64,000 bases of DNA from Candidatus Saccharimonadota bacterium (GTDB lineage: Bacteria; Patescibacteriota; Saccharimonadia; Saccharimonadales; Saccharimonadaceae), in the NCBI GenBank assembly GCA_015655045.1, contig JAATFU010000005.1, forward strand, positions 268,373 to 332,372, given 5' to 3'. Made by a program: the position numbers and the translations under genes. Below are positions 15,794-25,215 of the stretch, in pieces. Each line of letters opens with the position of its first letter. Within the stretch, counting starts at the first letter, position 1. The notes under the pieces are model-generated. The model saw only the letters and a list, made by a program, of their open reading frames with translations, was not told where the DNA came from and did no database searches.

Positions 15794-16851
15794 GCGTGTT
15801 TGCTTTCAGCCTCTGCTTGGAGTTTCTTGGCCACTTCACCCGTCCGATGACTCACATCTTTTCGGGCGATCAGAATACCGCTTGGTGTGTTCACGACGAC
15901 AATGTTATCAAGCCCAATGATCGCAATTGGCTTAGTTTCTTCGTTACGTACATAAATGTTTTCGACATCAATCGGGTTAATACCTTCACCGTAGAAATAG
16001 TTACCTTGAGCGTCTTGTGGCACGACATCATGGAGGTCTTTAAACGAGCCCACATCCATCCAGTCAAATGTAGCCGAGACTACAGCCAGACTCTTGGCCT
16101 TTTCGATCAGGGCTATGTCGATCACCTGGTTATCAAGCGCGAGGTAAGCGGTATTATACTCATCTGTACCCAACTCCGAGACGGCAGCAAGGGCATTGAA
16201 GCTTGCAAGTAAATCGGGAGCGCTCTGTGTCATTTCTCGGAGAAACACGTTGACTGAACCAACAAAGTAGCCGCAGTTCCAAAGATAATTACCTGATTCC
16301 ACATATTGTTGAGCGGTATCATAGTCAGGCTTTTCTTTAAATGACTCAACATTATAGACACCCCTATCGATATCAATCACCCCGTCGCGTTCGATGTAGC
16401 CAAAGCCGGTAGCAGGGAAAGTTGGTTCAACTCCAATCAAGGTAATCTCATTATGGTCCTGAGATACCTTGGCGGCAAGGCTGAATGAACGAGTGAAGCC
16501 CTCGGTGTCACGGACATAGTGATCAGAATGGATAAAGGCAACCGGTTCATCCTTATCATGACGACGAGATATCACATCAAGCGCAAAGATAATACAATGA
16601 GCGGTGCCACGACGACCAGGTTCGATTAAGAAAGAGTCGTCGGGTAGATCAGCTAGCTGTTCGCGGACATACTGCGCATGGCTTGCTTCGGTGACCACGT
16701 AGACGGTATCTCCTAGAGTTATCGCTCGGTCATAGGCAGTCTGGAGCATTGTGCGCTCACCCGTTAGTTTTAATAAATGTTTTGGGTATTCTGGCGTCGA
16801 GAGTGGCCACAATCGTGTACCCGACCCTCCAGCGATAATTACTGTAATCAT
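15790..16851 (-). CDS. manC: Mannose-1-phosphate guanylyltransferase
   Basis: 353-aa nucleotidyltransferase. The N-terminus carries the signature GGSGTRLWPLS with PKHLLKL following (residues 8-30), and EPGRRGTAHCIIFALD corresponds to the substrate site; YFVGSVNVFLREM and FDWMDVGSFKDL match conserved parts of GDP-mannose pyrophosphorylases. There is no C-terminal isomerase domain, so this is the single-function form. The enzyme makes GDP-mannose from mannose-1-phosphate and GTP. A TGG-TAATAT element ends 6 nt before the ATG, again suggesting a nearly leaderless message. Confidence 0.9.
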   Translation of the reverse strand: MITVIIAGGSGTRLWPLSTPEYPKHLLKLTGERTMLQTAYDRAITLGDTVYVVTEASHAQYVREQLADLPDDSFLIEPGRRGTAHCIIFALDVISRRHDKDEPVAFIHSDHYVRDTEGFTRSFSLAAKVSQDHNEITLIGVEPTFPATGFGYIERDGVIDIDRGVYNVESFKEKPDYDTAQQYVESGNYLWNCGYFVGSVNVFLREMTQSAPDLLASFNALAAVSELGTDEYNTAYLALDNQVIDIALIEKAKSLAVVSATFDWMDVGSFKDLHDVVPQDAQGNYFYGEGINPIDVENIYVRNEETKPIAIIGLDNIVVVNTPSGILIARKDVSHRTGEVAKKLQAEAESKHA

Positions 16852-16928
16852 GCCTCTATATTACCATTACTCCGCTTCCTATATCGAATATTGCGTAGCT
16901 CTATTACTACGCGTAGCCGTGTTTACTT

Positions 16929-18212
16929 CTATTGCTTGTGGCCATCGATAACTCGATGAAAGCGCAATCGTAATAGAATAAACAATTTTTGCAACCAATT
17001 TGCGTTTGTACGATCCGCATACGCCGATACACCTTCACTCTGGGGTAATCCTAGGAGCCAGTTAGAGAATATACCGGACAACCGTATAGAGGGCGCGTCG
17101 ACGTATCTCTCAAACCAATAAGCGACAATGGCTATGAAAGGTAAACTCATAATCGCTGCGAGTAGCGCCGCTTTGTTATACCCAAGAAAGCCATGTAGCC
17201 ATACAAATAAGCTAGTTGTTATCGTAAAGATAACCGCCATATGAACCAAGTAGAGGGAGAATGTATACTTACCAAGCTTACTAATAAGTTTTGAACCGAA
17301 TAGCCGTGATAGTCGTGGAATAGTCAATATTCCAGCAACCACAAATGCCGCACCTAGAGACAAATAGAAAGACTCGTTCTGGGCTTCGGTTAACCAATTG
17401 ATCCTCATACTTGCGTAGAATGTACCCATCGAGCTAACCACCGGATAACCACCCATCAACAAACCTATCAGGAAGACTCCAATCATAGTCGGCTTTCTCG
17501 TTTCAGTGAAGGGGAAACGTCCTTCTGAATATAAATCTGCTAGTAGCATACCCAGAACAAAACCAAGGTAGTAAGAATTGTACGTTCCAGCAATTAATAG
17601 GATATAGATAATCCAACGATGCTTAGACTGTTTAAAGAGAAGACTAATACCAAATATAAGGAATGAACCAATTAACTCATACTTCATCGTCCATAATACC
17701 GGGTTATAGCTAACGTCGCCTATAGAGAATACTCCCCATACACCCTGAGAGAGCGCATCGCCAAGATTAGGCACAAGGTTCCATATTGATGCTAGCCATT
17801 GAGAGTGTGTCATAGTCTCTGTCACCTCCTTAGGGTTATCTAATCCAAGAGAGAGTATGATCCAGACTATACCGATTGAAGCGAGCACCGGTAGCATAAG
17901 CCGGATATACCTCTTTGCGGCCAACTTCCTTATAACCATTTGGTCATGCGTACGGAAGAATCCAATACTCAGCACAAAACCACTAATGACAAAGAAAACC
18001 GTGACTGCGAACGCACCAGACATAAATACGCTTAGCGGATTACCAAAAATATTATCCTCAAAATGGAAATGATGTAAAGAAGGGACGTACATACCCACCC
18101 CATAGAAGAATGCGGGGTAGAATATAAGGCATAAATGGAAGACAACAACCACAATGGCTGCAATCCCCCTTAGACCCTCGAGGGCAAACAAGCGGTTTGT
18201 TTTCCCTTCCAT
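16929..18212 (-). CDS. Acyltransferase 3 family membrane protein (OafA/YrhL-like)
   Basis: 427-aa polytopic protein with about ten membrane segments. The start matches the family motif (FALEGLRGIAAIVVVVFH, residues 9-26, with the conserved Arg and His), and a SGFVLSIGFFR segment follows around 76-86. Members transfer acetyl or other acyl groups to cell-surface sugars. It sits upstream of manC in the glycan region, so acylation of the surface polysaccharide is the natural reading; the substrate is not known. Confidence 0.85.
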   Translation of the reverse strand: MEGKTNRLFALEGLRGIAAIVVVVFHLCLIFYPAFFYGVGMYVPSLHHFHFEDNIFGNPLSVFMSGAFAVTVFFVISGFVLSIGFFRTHDQMVIRKLAAKRYIRLMLPVLASIGIVWIILSLGLDNPKEVTETMTHSQWLASIWNLVPNLGDALSQGVWGVFSIGDVSYNPVLWTMKYELIGSFLIFGISLLFKQSKHRWIIYILLIAGTYNSYYLGFVLGMLLADLYSEGRFPFTETRKPTMIGVFLIGLLMGGYPVVSSMGTFYASMRINWLTEAQNESFYLSLGAAFVVAGILTIPRLSRLFGSKLISKLGKYTFSLYLVHMAVIFTITTSLFVWLHGFLGYNKAALLAAIMSLPFIAIVAYWFERYVDAPSIRLSGIFSNWLLGLPQSEGVSAYADRTNANWLQKLFILLRLRFHRVIDGHKQ

Positions 18213-18318
18213 ATTGAGCCTTATTATATAATAAACTTGAAGAAATTAGTTATTAATCTATTGTTTTAATTCAATATATTGCATAATTTTCTAAGTATAG
18301 AGCCGTCGAACACACTCC

Positions 18319-18804
18319 TCATAACTCGGCTTCAATATCAAGTGCAGTAATTTCATCAGCTTTCTTTCTAAAAATGACATGCTTATATAGAGTGAAGTTC
18401 CATACCATGCCGAGTAATACCGCCGTCGCTTTAGCAATATTAAGTTGAAGTGCGGCGTGGTCATATAAAGAGCCGATCATAAAGAGAGAATGGCCAAAGG
18501 ATGATCTAAATAACACCTCAAATCCAAAAATAATTAAACTCTGGATAACCAGGGAACTGAAGCCCGTTACGCAGAAAAATAATAAATATGCACGAAGATT
18601 TATTTGCTTCTTTGACTGAAAAACAAAATAGTGATTCAAGAAATACGAAACTGTTATACCGATAGTTACAGATAGAATATTACCGACAAGTGCATAAAAT
18701 CCAAAGATGAAAACAAGGATATTAAGAATTAAGAAGTCAAGTAGTGTATTGCCAACTCCAGCAATAACAAAACGTACTTTCTCGTGCTGCAATAGCTTCT
18801 TCAT
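18319..18804 (-). CDS. GtrA family membrane protein
   Basis: 161-aa protein with four membrane segments and the family start KVRFVIAGVGNTLLDFLIL, plus the typical NHYFVFQSKK motif (residues about 57-66) and YKHVIFRKKA near the end. GtrA proteins are thought to help flip undecaprenyl-phosphate sugars. It is divergent from the polyprenol-P-mannose synthase gene, separated by 59 bp, and probably works with it. A second copy lies at 35421-35837. Confidence 0.85.
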   Translation of the reverse strand: MKKLLQHEKVRFVIAGVGNTLLDFLILNILVFIFGFYALVGNILSVTIGITVSYFLNHYFVFQSKKQINLRAYLLFFCVTGFSSLVIQSLIIFGFEVLFRSSFGHSLFMIGSLYDHAALQLNIAKATAVLLGMVWNFTLYKHVIFRKKADEITALDIEAEL

Positions 18805-18863
18805 CTGATATACTTTATAGCAAAGAACTAAATAAGTATATGCTTATCGGATAGAGGATACTC

Positions 18864-19607
18864 ATGGTAAATATTGCAATTGTCACCCCCACATATAATG
18901 AAGTTGGAAACATTGAGAAATTACTCTCGACGCTTCAACAGGTTAGTAAAGAGCACGCTAACGATAAGTTCTCCATCTTTGTCATAGACGACTCTTCTCC
19001 TGATGGAACAGCAGACCTTGTTGAGGTTTTAGCGGACAAGCTTAAGACAGAGAACTTTACGATTAACTTAATCGTGCGCAAAGTCAAAGATGGACTTGGG
19101 CGGGCTTATATATTTGGATTTAACGAGGTCTTAGCCCGCAAAGATAACTTTGATTATATTCTTCAAATGGATGCCGACCTATCTCACAATCCAGCGTACA
19201 TTACAGGATTTCTTCGTCAGGCACACCAAGATGCAGACTTTATTGTTGCAAGTCGATATATTAACGGAGGGGCAACACCCGACTGGCCTCTGCTTCGAAA
19301 GTTCCTAAGCAGAGGAGGAAATTTCTATATACGGACTATCTTAGGTGGTAGGATAACTGACTATACGGGGGGTTATAATATGTATTCAGCGGAGTTAATG
19401 AGGAGAATAGGCCTTGACTCTATTACTGCTGGTGGCTACGGCTTCTTGGTTGAGCTAAAGTACAGAGCACTCAAGAAAGCAGAGAAGGTTGCCGAAATCC
19501 CCATTGTTTTCCTTGATCGTGAACATGGAACGTCAAAAATACCAAGGTCAACTATTTTTAAGAATTTAGCACTGGTCATTAAACTTCGTTTCACAAGGAT
19601 AGAATAG
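18864..19607 (+). CDS. Polyprenol-phosphate mannosyltransferase-like GT2
   Basis: 247-aa family 2 glycosyltransferase without membrane spans. It shows the start IVTPTYNEVGNIE, the donor-binding DDSSPDGTADL, and the DADLSHNP motif (about residues 101-108) of dolichol-phosphate mannose synthases, then GATPDWPLLRKFLSRGGNFY, again DPMS-like. The enzyme should transfer mannose from GDP-mannose to polyprenol phosphate on the inner leaflet. An AGAGG ribosome-binding site precedes the ATG. It ends 1 bp into the next gene, a membrane protein that could use the lipid-linked mannose. Confidence 0.85.
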   Translation: MVNIAIVTPTYNEVGNIEKLLSTLQQVSKEHANDKFSIFVIDDSSPDGTADLVEVLADKLKTENFTINLIVRKVKDGLGRAYIFGFNEVLARKDNFDYILQMDADLSHNPAYITGFLRQAHQDADFIVASRYINGGATPDWPLLRKFLSRGGNFYIRTILGGRITDYTGGYNMYSAELMRRIGLDSITAGGYGFLVELKYRALKKAEKVAEIPIVFLDREHGTSKIPRSTIFKNLALVIKLRFTRIE

Positions 19608-21295
19608 TGGGAAGACTCCTACATCCTACTAAGGCGAAGTACCTGGCACTTGAAGTGCTGGCACTCCTCGTCATACTAGCTGCCTTCAATCTTGTTCTAC
19701 ATCATATTAATACATCGATGTGGAAAGATTTTGTCTTCAATAACTCAGATATATTGACCCTCCCCTTAGTTTGGCAGTCGATCATCCTACATGAGCCATT
19801 TCATTGGGTGTTCTCTTCCCAAATCTTTCTTTTCCCAGAAGCCGTGCTCTATTGTTTGTCCGCATTATTTAGCGGTGGCAACTTCAAGATCGCAGTAGTC
19901 ATCAATGCTTTTATTAGTATTCTCCTACTTTATATATTGATAAGAGTTTTATTACGCTTCATTGTTAAAAACAAAACATACAACATTGCTCTTTCTCTCT
20001 TGTATATCCTCGGCATTTTAACGTTCATGGCCGCTGGACGTCGTAGTGATAGTAATATAGCCATGTTCTTTTTCGTAACCACTTCCTACTATGGTGTCAT
20101 TCTCTCTGGTCTTCTTTCTCTCATCCTTGCAATGTCGCTTATAAAAATTGGCATTCCAAGAAAGAACATTTGGCGGGGCAAGGGAATCTATATCCTCCTG
20201 GCATATGTACTCGTCAGCTTTCTTACGGGCCTCTCTAATACGCTGTTTTTCTTACAGTTTTCCGCTCCATTACTAGTCGTTCTAGTGCTGACCTGGTTAT
20301 TAAAGAGATTTTCACCACGCATGCTTGCTTGGTTTATCGGAGGAACCATTTTAGCAGTTGGGGCTAGCGTTGTGCTGAGGGGTACTCTTCTCAATCAATA
20401 CTTCTCACCTCTTGGTGGTATCTCGAATTATATTCACGTTCGCGCGATAGGCACTACCATTAAAACATTCTTCCAAATCTTTAGGCAGATGCTTGAGGGC
20501 GGAATAAAGCAGGAGGTAGAAGCCATTGTCCTTATATTTCTCGTCGTGGGAGTTATTTGTATATTCATCTATCATTTATGGACCCTGACGAAGCGTAGAC
20601 CCACTGATGCACTAGCCTTGCCTCAATTCATCCTTATCGCTTTTGCAGCTATAGCCCCAATCGCAAGCATTGCTGGTGCGATCATAACCGGTAATCCAGT
20701 TATGCGCTACCTCTTGCCAGTCTTATTTTTCTCGCCCCTAGGGTTTATTCCTATATTGAGCACTTGGCTTATATGCCACAGGAGGATCTTCTTGATAAGC
20801 TTAGGGGTAGTTATTATTGCAGTCTTTACTGTCTCTGGGGTTCGGGCAGGAAATCCTTTAGCGAACTATTCGGCGGCAGTAGACTATTACCCCTCAGCGG
20901 CAGTATGCCTAGATACCAAGCTAGCTAATACACCCTATAAAAATGGCGTGGCCCAATATTGGAGAGCTCGAGATCTTCAATTGAATAGCACTCAAGATCA
21001 TCGTGTTGTTCAGGTTGGAGCTGCTCTTCAAAGATTTGGTTGGCTGTATAATAACTCAGATTACAATCTATACGACCTTAGCTTCGTTGTTGTGGACATT
21101 CCTAGCGCCATTACTAGCACGGAGATATCTAAACTACCATCCTTCACCATAGAGCCTTCCACTGTTATCGGCTTACTCGGCCAGCCAGATAATATCTATA
21201 CCTGTGGCGACTTTTATGTGTACGGATATAGTGCGCATAACCCCGGGAGGATACTTCTCAACCAGCGGGTTCGTGATTTATCGCTTGGCATATAA
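19607..21295 (+). CDS. Polytopic membrane protein, possible GT-C mannosyltransferase
   Basis: 562-aa protein starting at a GTG that overlaps the previous stop (TAGTG). It has about ten to twelve membrane segments through residue 425, then a soluble domain of about 135 residues with two Cys. The first outer loop contains an acidic NSDILTLP motif, where GT-C enzymes carry their Asp. The overlap with a polyprenol-P-mannose synthase gene makes a GT-C enzyme using that donor the best guess, for example transfer to proteins or glycans outside the membrane. No strong sequence signature confirms this. Confidence 0.6.
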   Translation: MGRLLHPTKAKYLALEVLALLVILAAFNLVLHHINTSMWKDFVFNNSDILTLPLVWQSIILHEPFHWVFSSQIFLFPEAVLYCLSALFSGGNFKIAVVINAFISILLLYILIRVLLRFIVKNKTYNIALSLLYILGILTFMAAGRRSDSNIAMFFFVTTSYYGVILSGLLSLILAMSLIKIGIPRKNIWRGKGIYILLAYVLVSFLTGLSNTLFFLQFSAPLLVVLVLTWLLKRFSPRMLAWFIGGTILAVGASVVLRGTLLNQYFSPLGGISNYIHVRAIGTTIKTFFQIFRQMLEGGIKQEVEAIVLIFLVVGVICIFIYHLWTLTKRRPTDALALPQFILIAFAAIAPIASIAGAIITGNPVMRYLLPVLFFSPLGFIPILSTWLICHRRIFLISLGVVIIAVFTVSGVRAGNPLANYSAAVDYYPSAAVCLDTKLANTPYKNGVAQYWRARDLQLNSTQDHRVVQVGAALQRFGWLYNNSDYNLYDLSFVVVDIPSAITSTEISKLPSFTIEPSTVIGLLGQPDNIYTCGDFYVYGYSAHNPGRILLNQRVRDLSLGI

Positions 21296-21308
21296 GGAAG
21301 GAGAGCGT

Positions 21309-21359
21309 ATGATTAAGCGCTTGCCTATCTCAAAGAAAAGTTATAGAATTATCCTATAA
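21309..21359 (+). CDS. Possible 16-residue leader-like ORF
   Basis: A short frame (MIKRLPISKKSYRIIL) begins after a strong GGAAGGAGAG ribosome-binding site, stronger than that of any neighbour. It lies between the GT-C-like gene and the anchored Ser/Thr-rich protein. It may be a leader peptide, a gene remnant or chance; nothing else supports it. Confidence 0.2.
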   Translation: MIKRLPISKKSYRIIL

Positions 21360-21383
21360 AGCTAGGCTCAATAAACAAATACT

Positions 21384-21938
21384 ATGAAAATACAAAAAAT
21401 AAAAAAATCTCGCACTCATCGTCCATTTATATGGATCATTGTTAGTATATTCCTACTCTTATGTGTATATTGCGGCAGTGCATATAAAGCGCATTTATGG
21501 CCTTTTGACGGCACGTCAACAACTCCTACTATGACTTCAGATAAAATCGATAGCACGACCACTCCTTCTCCTAAAGCTACCAATTCAACTTCCTCCAATT
21601 CCGTAGATAGCCAGAAGACAACCAACCAGGTACCACTTGATAATTCTCTTGCCGCGACCATTACTCAGATCACCGAAGATGATAGTGGCAATATACTTTT
21701 TGCAGCAACCGTAAATGGAGTAAACACTGGAACCTGTGTCATAACTTTTAGTAATTCAAATGATAAGCCCCACGTGACTCAGGTTGAGGCTACGAGCAAA
21801 GATGCATCATCAGCTATCTGCGGCCCTCTTTCTATCTCTTCACAGGACTTCTCTTATCTTGGGCAGTGGAACGTCAATTTGCGCTTCTATACCGATAATC
21901 AACAAGTCACCACAAATGGTATAATAAACATACACTAG
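21384..21938 (+). CDS. Membrane-anchored Ser/Thr-rich exported protein
   Basis: 184-aa protein with a basic N-terminus, one membrane anchor (about residues 14-34), a linker very rich in Thr, Ser and Pro (43-85), and an extracellular beta-rich domain (85-184) with two Cys that could pair. No family recognised. It sits six bases ahead of the lectin protein gene and follows a polyprenol-mannose transferase pair. A Ser/Thr linker would be a natural substrate for O-mannosylation, which is inference. Confidence 0.6.
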   Translation: MKIQKIKKSRTHRPFIWIIVSIFLLLCVYCGSAYKAHLWPFDGTSTTPTMTSDKIDSTTTPSPKATNSTSSNSVDSQKTTNQVPLDNSLAATITQITEDDSGNILFAATVNGVNTGTCVITFSNSNDKPHVTQVEATSKDASSAICGPLSISSQDFSYLGQWNVNLRFYTDNQQVTTNGIINIH

Positions 21939-21943
21939 AGATT

Positions 21944-23953
21944 ATGAAAAAGTTATTCAATAAAACTACTTTATACATATCAATAACCTCTCTGTTCGGA
22001 GTACTTGTCTTTGTTATGGCCTATCTTGCAATGCCAAAGACAACACCAGTTGAAGCTGCTAGTGCCTCTAATTGGCAGGCCGGAAATATTATCGCGGATG
22101 GCGTATTTTATGATAGCAACGACATGTCAACTGACCAAATTCAACAGTTCCTTGATCAAAAGATCAACTCTAATGGAGGATGTGATATATGGGGCACTCG
22201 GGCTTCTGAATATGGCGGTGGGACACGAGCCCAATATGGTACTGCTCATGGTAATCCCCCACCGTATATTTGTATCAATCTCTATTACGAAAGCCCTAGT
22301 AGTCATGCAAATAATCTAAATGGGAATTTAGTTCCTAGCGGCGCACTTAGCGCTGCTCAGATAATTAAAAATGCCGCTACAACGTATAGTATTAGCGTAA
22401 GAGCATTATTAGTGATTCTCGAAAAAGAATCACCCGGACCCCTTCTTGATGATACGTGGCCTTACGCCTCGCAATATACGAACGCTTTAGGGTATGGATG
22501 CCCCGACAATGCCCCCTGCGATCCTCAATATGCAGGACTCTACAATCAGATCACTAATGCCGCTCGACAATTTCAATTATACAAGAATAATCCGACTGCT
22601 TATAGAATTCAAGCTCAATCCAGTAACCAGGTATTGTATAACCCCACTGCATCTTGTGGAAGTTCCAGTGTCTTTATTGGTACCCAGGCTACGGCGGGTC
22701 TTTACAGCTATACACCCTATCAGCCAAACCAGGCAGCCTTAAATAATTTATATGGTACAGGTGATGGCTGTAGCGCGTACGGTAACAGAAACTTTTGGCG
22801 CATTTTTACCGACTGGTTTGGATCAACACAAACTAACACCTCATATTCGTGGTCATTTATTCGTAGCCCTTCCTATATTAATGCTCAACAAACCCAACAA
22901 TTTACAGGTTCGGCAATCAATCTTCAACCAGGACAAACAGCTTACGTTACTCTCTCTGCCCTCAATACCGGCACCCAGACTTGGAATAAAAATGTCGTTC
23001 ACCTCGGCACAGCCGGCCCAAATGATCGAAATAGCAGTTTTAAAGATAGTACGTGGCTCTCTCCGAGTAGAATTGCTATGAATCAAGATTCGGTCGCTCC
23101 TGGCAACTCAGGGACCTTCACGTTTAACCTTACGGCCCCCCAAACTCCCGGCATCTATTATGAGCACTTCAACCTTGTAGCGGATGGGGCTACTTGGATG
23201 AATGACCTAGGATATGGACTTGGTATCAATGTAGTAAAGAAACAGTCTATCTCAAACGATACCAATACTAGCCTGAGTCCGAATCAATCGATTACAGGAA
23301 GTGGCTACATGCTATCACCCGATTCCCAAAGTGTATTACGACTCCAAGATGGCGATCTCACACTAATGAGTAACTTCTCGCTTGTATGGCACACTGGTAC
23401 TGCCGGAACAACAAAGGGGCTCTTTATGCAATCAGATGGTAATTTGGTACTTTATAATACATCGAATGTAGCTACATGGAGCAGCGGTACTAGCGGCAAC
23501 CCTGGTGCGTATCTTGCCTTACAAACAGATGGTAATTTGGTTATATATAGTAGCACTGGCACGGCACTATGGTCGACAGGCACATTAAGTCAGCCCGATC
23601 ATCTTTCGCGTGTCGACTATAGCCTCTCGAATACCAATCTATACCCAGGCCAATCCCTCCTTACTCCCGATGGAAAGTACCGTATGGTTCTACAGAAAGA
23701 CGGTAATTTGGTTGTGTACTCTCCGACTCACCCCATATGGAACTCAATGACATCAGGAAAACCATCTGCCCAATTAAGTATGCAGCCAGATGGTAATTTG
23801 GTTATATACGATACAAGTGGTAATGCACTCTGGACTAGTAGCACTAGCGGGAGCGGCCAATCTTCCCTTATTATGCAGCCAGATGGTAATTTGGTTATAT
23901 ACAGAGGTGATGGTACGGCAGCCTGGAGTACGGGTACTAGTGGCATACAGTAG
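21944..23953 (+). CDS. Secreted bulb-type (mannose-binding) lectin protein
   Basis: 669-aa exported protein. Order: signal or anchor (residues 10-38); an N-terminal domain (45-295) with Cys residues, an ISVRALLVILEKES segment and a closing NRNFWRIFTDWFGST, similar in my memory to secreted actinobacterial wall proteins; an Ig-like domain (about 305-430, LQPGQTAYVTLSALNTG and APGNSGTFTF); and two B_lectin domains (436-548 and 556-669). The lectin part has five intact QxDxNxVxY mannose-pocket motifs (496-504, 527-535, 584-592, 614-622, 645-653) plus one degenerate copy near 467. Such lectins bind alpha-mannose. It is probably a surface adhesin, and the N-terminal domain may act on peptidoglycan. 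Confidence 0.85.
   Translation: MKKLFNKTTLYISITSLFGVLVFVMAYLAMPKTTPVEAASASNWQAGNIIADGVFYDSNDMSTDQIQQFLDQKINSNGGCDIWGTRASEYGGGTRAQYGTAHGNPPPYICINLYYESPSSHANNLNGNLVPSGALSAAQIIKNAATTYSISVRALLVILEKESPGPLLDDTWPYASQYTNALGYGCPDNAPCDPQYAGLYNQITNAARQFQLYKNNPTAYRIQAQSSNQVLYNPTASCGSSSVFIGTQATAGLYSYTPYQPNQAALNNLYGTGDGCSAYGNRNFWRIFTDWFGSTQTNTSYSWSFIRSPSYINAQQTQQFTGSAINLQPGQTAYVTLSALNTGTQTWNKNVVHLGTAGPNDRNSSFKDSTWLSPSRIAMNQDSVAPGNSGTFTFNLTAPQTPGIYYEHFNLVADGATWMNDLGYGLGINVVKKQSISNDTNTSLSPNQSITGSGYMLSPDSQSVLRLQDGDLTLMSNFSLVWHTGTAGTTKGLFMQSDGNLVLYNTSNVATWSSGTSGNPGAYLALQTDGNLVIYSSTGTALWSTGTLSQPDHLSRVDYSLSNTNLYPGQSLLTPDGKYRMVLQKDGNLVVYSPTHPIWNSMTSGKPSAQLSMQPDGNLVIYDTSGNALWTSSTSGSGQSSLIMQPDGNLVIYRGDGTAAWSTGTSGIQ
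23433..23900 (+). repeat. Repeated DNA coding for lectin motifs
   Basis: Five near-identical copies of a segment reading GATGGTAATTTGGTT or close to it start near 23433, 23526, 23698, 23787 and 23880. They encode the DGNLV part of the lectin motif. Conservation at the DNA level, including third codon positions, points to recent duplication or gene conversion. Confidence 0.7.
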
Positions 23954-23955
23954 TT

Positions 23956-25215
23956 CTAGTTCAATAGATTTCTAACTTGATCTGCGGCCTCACTCCAGCG
24001 AGGTTGACGAAAACTCTCGATAAGACGTTTTTCCTTCTCCATCAATATCCGTCTGTTGTTTGCATACTCATCTACCTTTTGAACGAATTCGTCAATGTCA
24101 TAGGGAGAGTGGTAGTCAACCAGATCTCCAGCAACCTCCGGAAGAGACGAGGCGCTTGATACGATTGAGAACTTACCATACGCCAGAGATTCGGCTACAG
24201 GCAGCCCCCAACCCTCATAGATTGAAGGATAGATTGTAAAAAGACAGTTTTTATAAAGCCAGCGTAGAGCTCTGTCGTCCACATCTTGCAGCCATATTAT
24301 CTTATCTTTAATAGTTCTATCACGCCTAAGCACGTTGACAAAGTCATCAGAGTGCCATCCATGCTTACCCGCTAGAACAATCGGAGGTATTGATATGTTC
24401 TTCTCTTCTGCGTACTTGATAGCCTGATATACAAACTGTTGATTCTTGCGTGGTTCGATTGTGCTAACAAAGAGAATGAACTCTTTTGGCTTTTGTGTAG
24501 CTTTGAATGGTGATTTCGACTTTCCCTTTGTATTTATATCTGAACCAAGTCGAATGACTTTAATTTTATCAGCTTTAATTCTAAGTTTATTTAAATTCGA
24601 GTACTCGAGTAGATCTCTTTTGGTACTCTCCGAGATTGATAGCCACTCGTCTACCACCTTAGCTGCATTCTTAATTTCATCTTCAAAATCTATTACCGTA
24701 ACTTGCGCACAAAATTGTGGCATGATAACCGGTACCATATCGTACATTACGGCAAAGACAGTCGGTCGGTCTCTCTTCCTTAACTTCAATAAGGGGTTAA
24801 GTGACCCAATCCAAAATGCGCCTGGAACTATAACCGTGTCTGATCTCCTAAGATCAATAGGTCTCTTGAAAGAAATGAAAGGTCGTGAATTAAAACTTAT
24901 AACTTTCTTGAGAACCCTCTTAATTCGGACTGGTAGCATGCTTTTCAGGGCCCCTTTTAGCTTGCCGCTATATCCTCCGACCTTACTTGTAAGCTTCTTC
25001 GAGGGCACACTTGCATACTCCGGTTCCTTGAACTCATAAGTAGTTTCTATAAAAACTTTTCTTCTTCTGTCGTACCTACATAGCCTAAGATTTAACGTAG
25101 GGTCTTGGGTTAATTCTTTTCCTAAGTTAAAAACGACTCTCTGTATACCCGTGAAATGGCCATTCCAGTCTTTAATCTCGGTTATGTCAAACCATGTTAT
25201 CTTTGAGATCATCAT
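23956..25215 (-). CDS. GT4-type glycosyltransferase
   Basis: 419-aa GT-B fold transferase. The C-terminal half has the GT4 signature YPSIYEGWGLPVAESLAYG with the catalytic E-x7-E pair, preceded by FILFVSTIEPRKNQ and a KIIWLQDVDD strand. The N-terminal half starts KITWFDITEIKDWNGHFTGIQ in two short segments, like transferases acting on exported polysaccharides. It overlaps the upstream 766-aa transferase by 4 bp and has its own AAGGAG site. Last gene of a five-gene, tightly coupled exporter/transferase operon. Confidence 0.85.
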   Translation of the reverse strand: MMISKITWFDITEIKDWNGHFTGIQRVVFNLGKELTQDPTLNLRLCRYDRRRKVFIETTYEFKEPEYASVPSKKLTSKVGGYSGKLKGALKSMLPVRIKRVLKKVISFNSRPFISFKRPIDLRRSDTVIVPGAFWIGSLNPLLKLRKRDRPTVFAVMYDMVPVIMPQFCAQVTVIDFEDEIKNAAKVVDEWLSISESTKRDLLEYSNLNKLRIKADKIKVIRLGSDINTKGKSKSPFKATQKPKEFILFVSTIEPRKNQQFVYQAIKYAEEKNISIPPIVLAGKHGWHSDDFVNVLRRDRTIKDKIIWLQDVDDRALRWLYKNCLFTIYPSIYEGWGLPVAESLAYGKFSIVSSASSLPEVAGDLVDYHSPYDIDEFVQKVDEYANNRRILMEKEKRLIESFRQPRWSEAADQVRNLLN

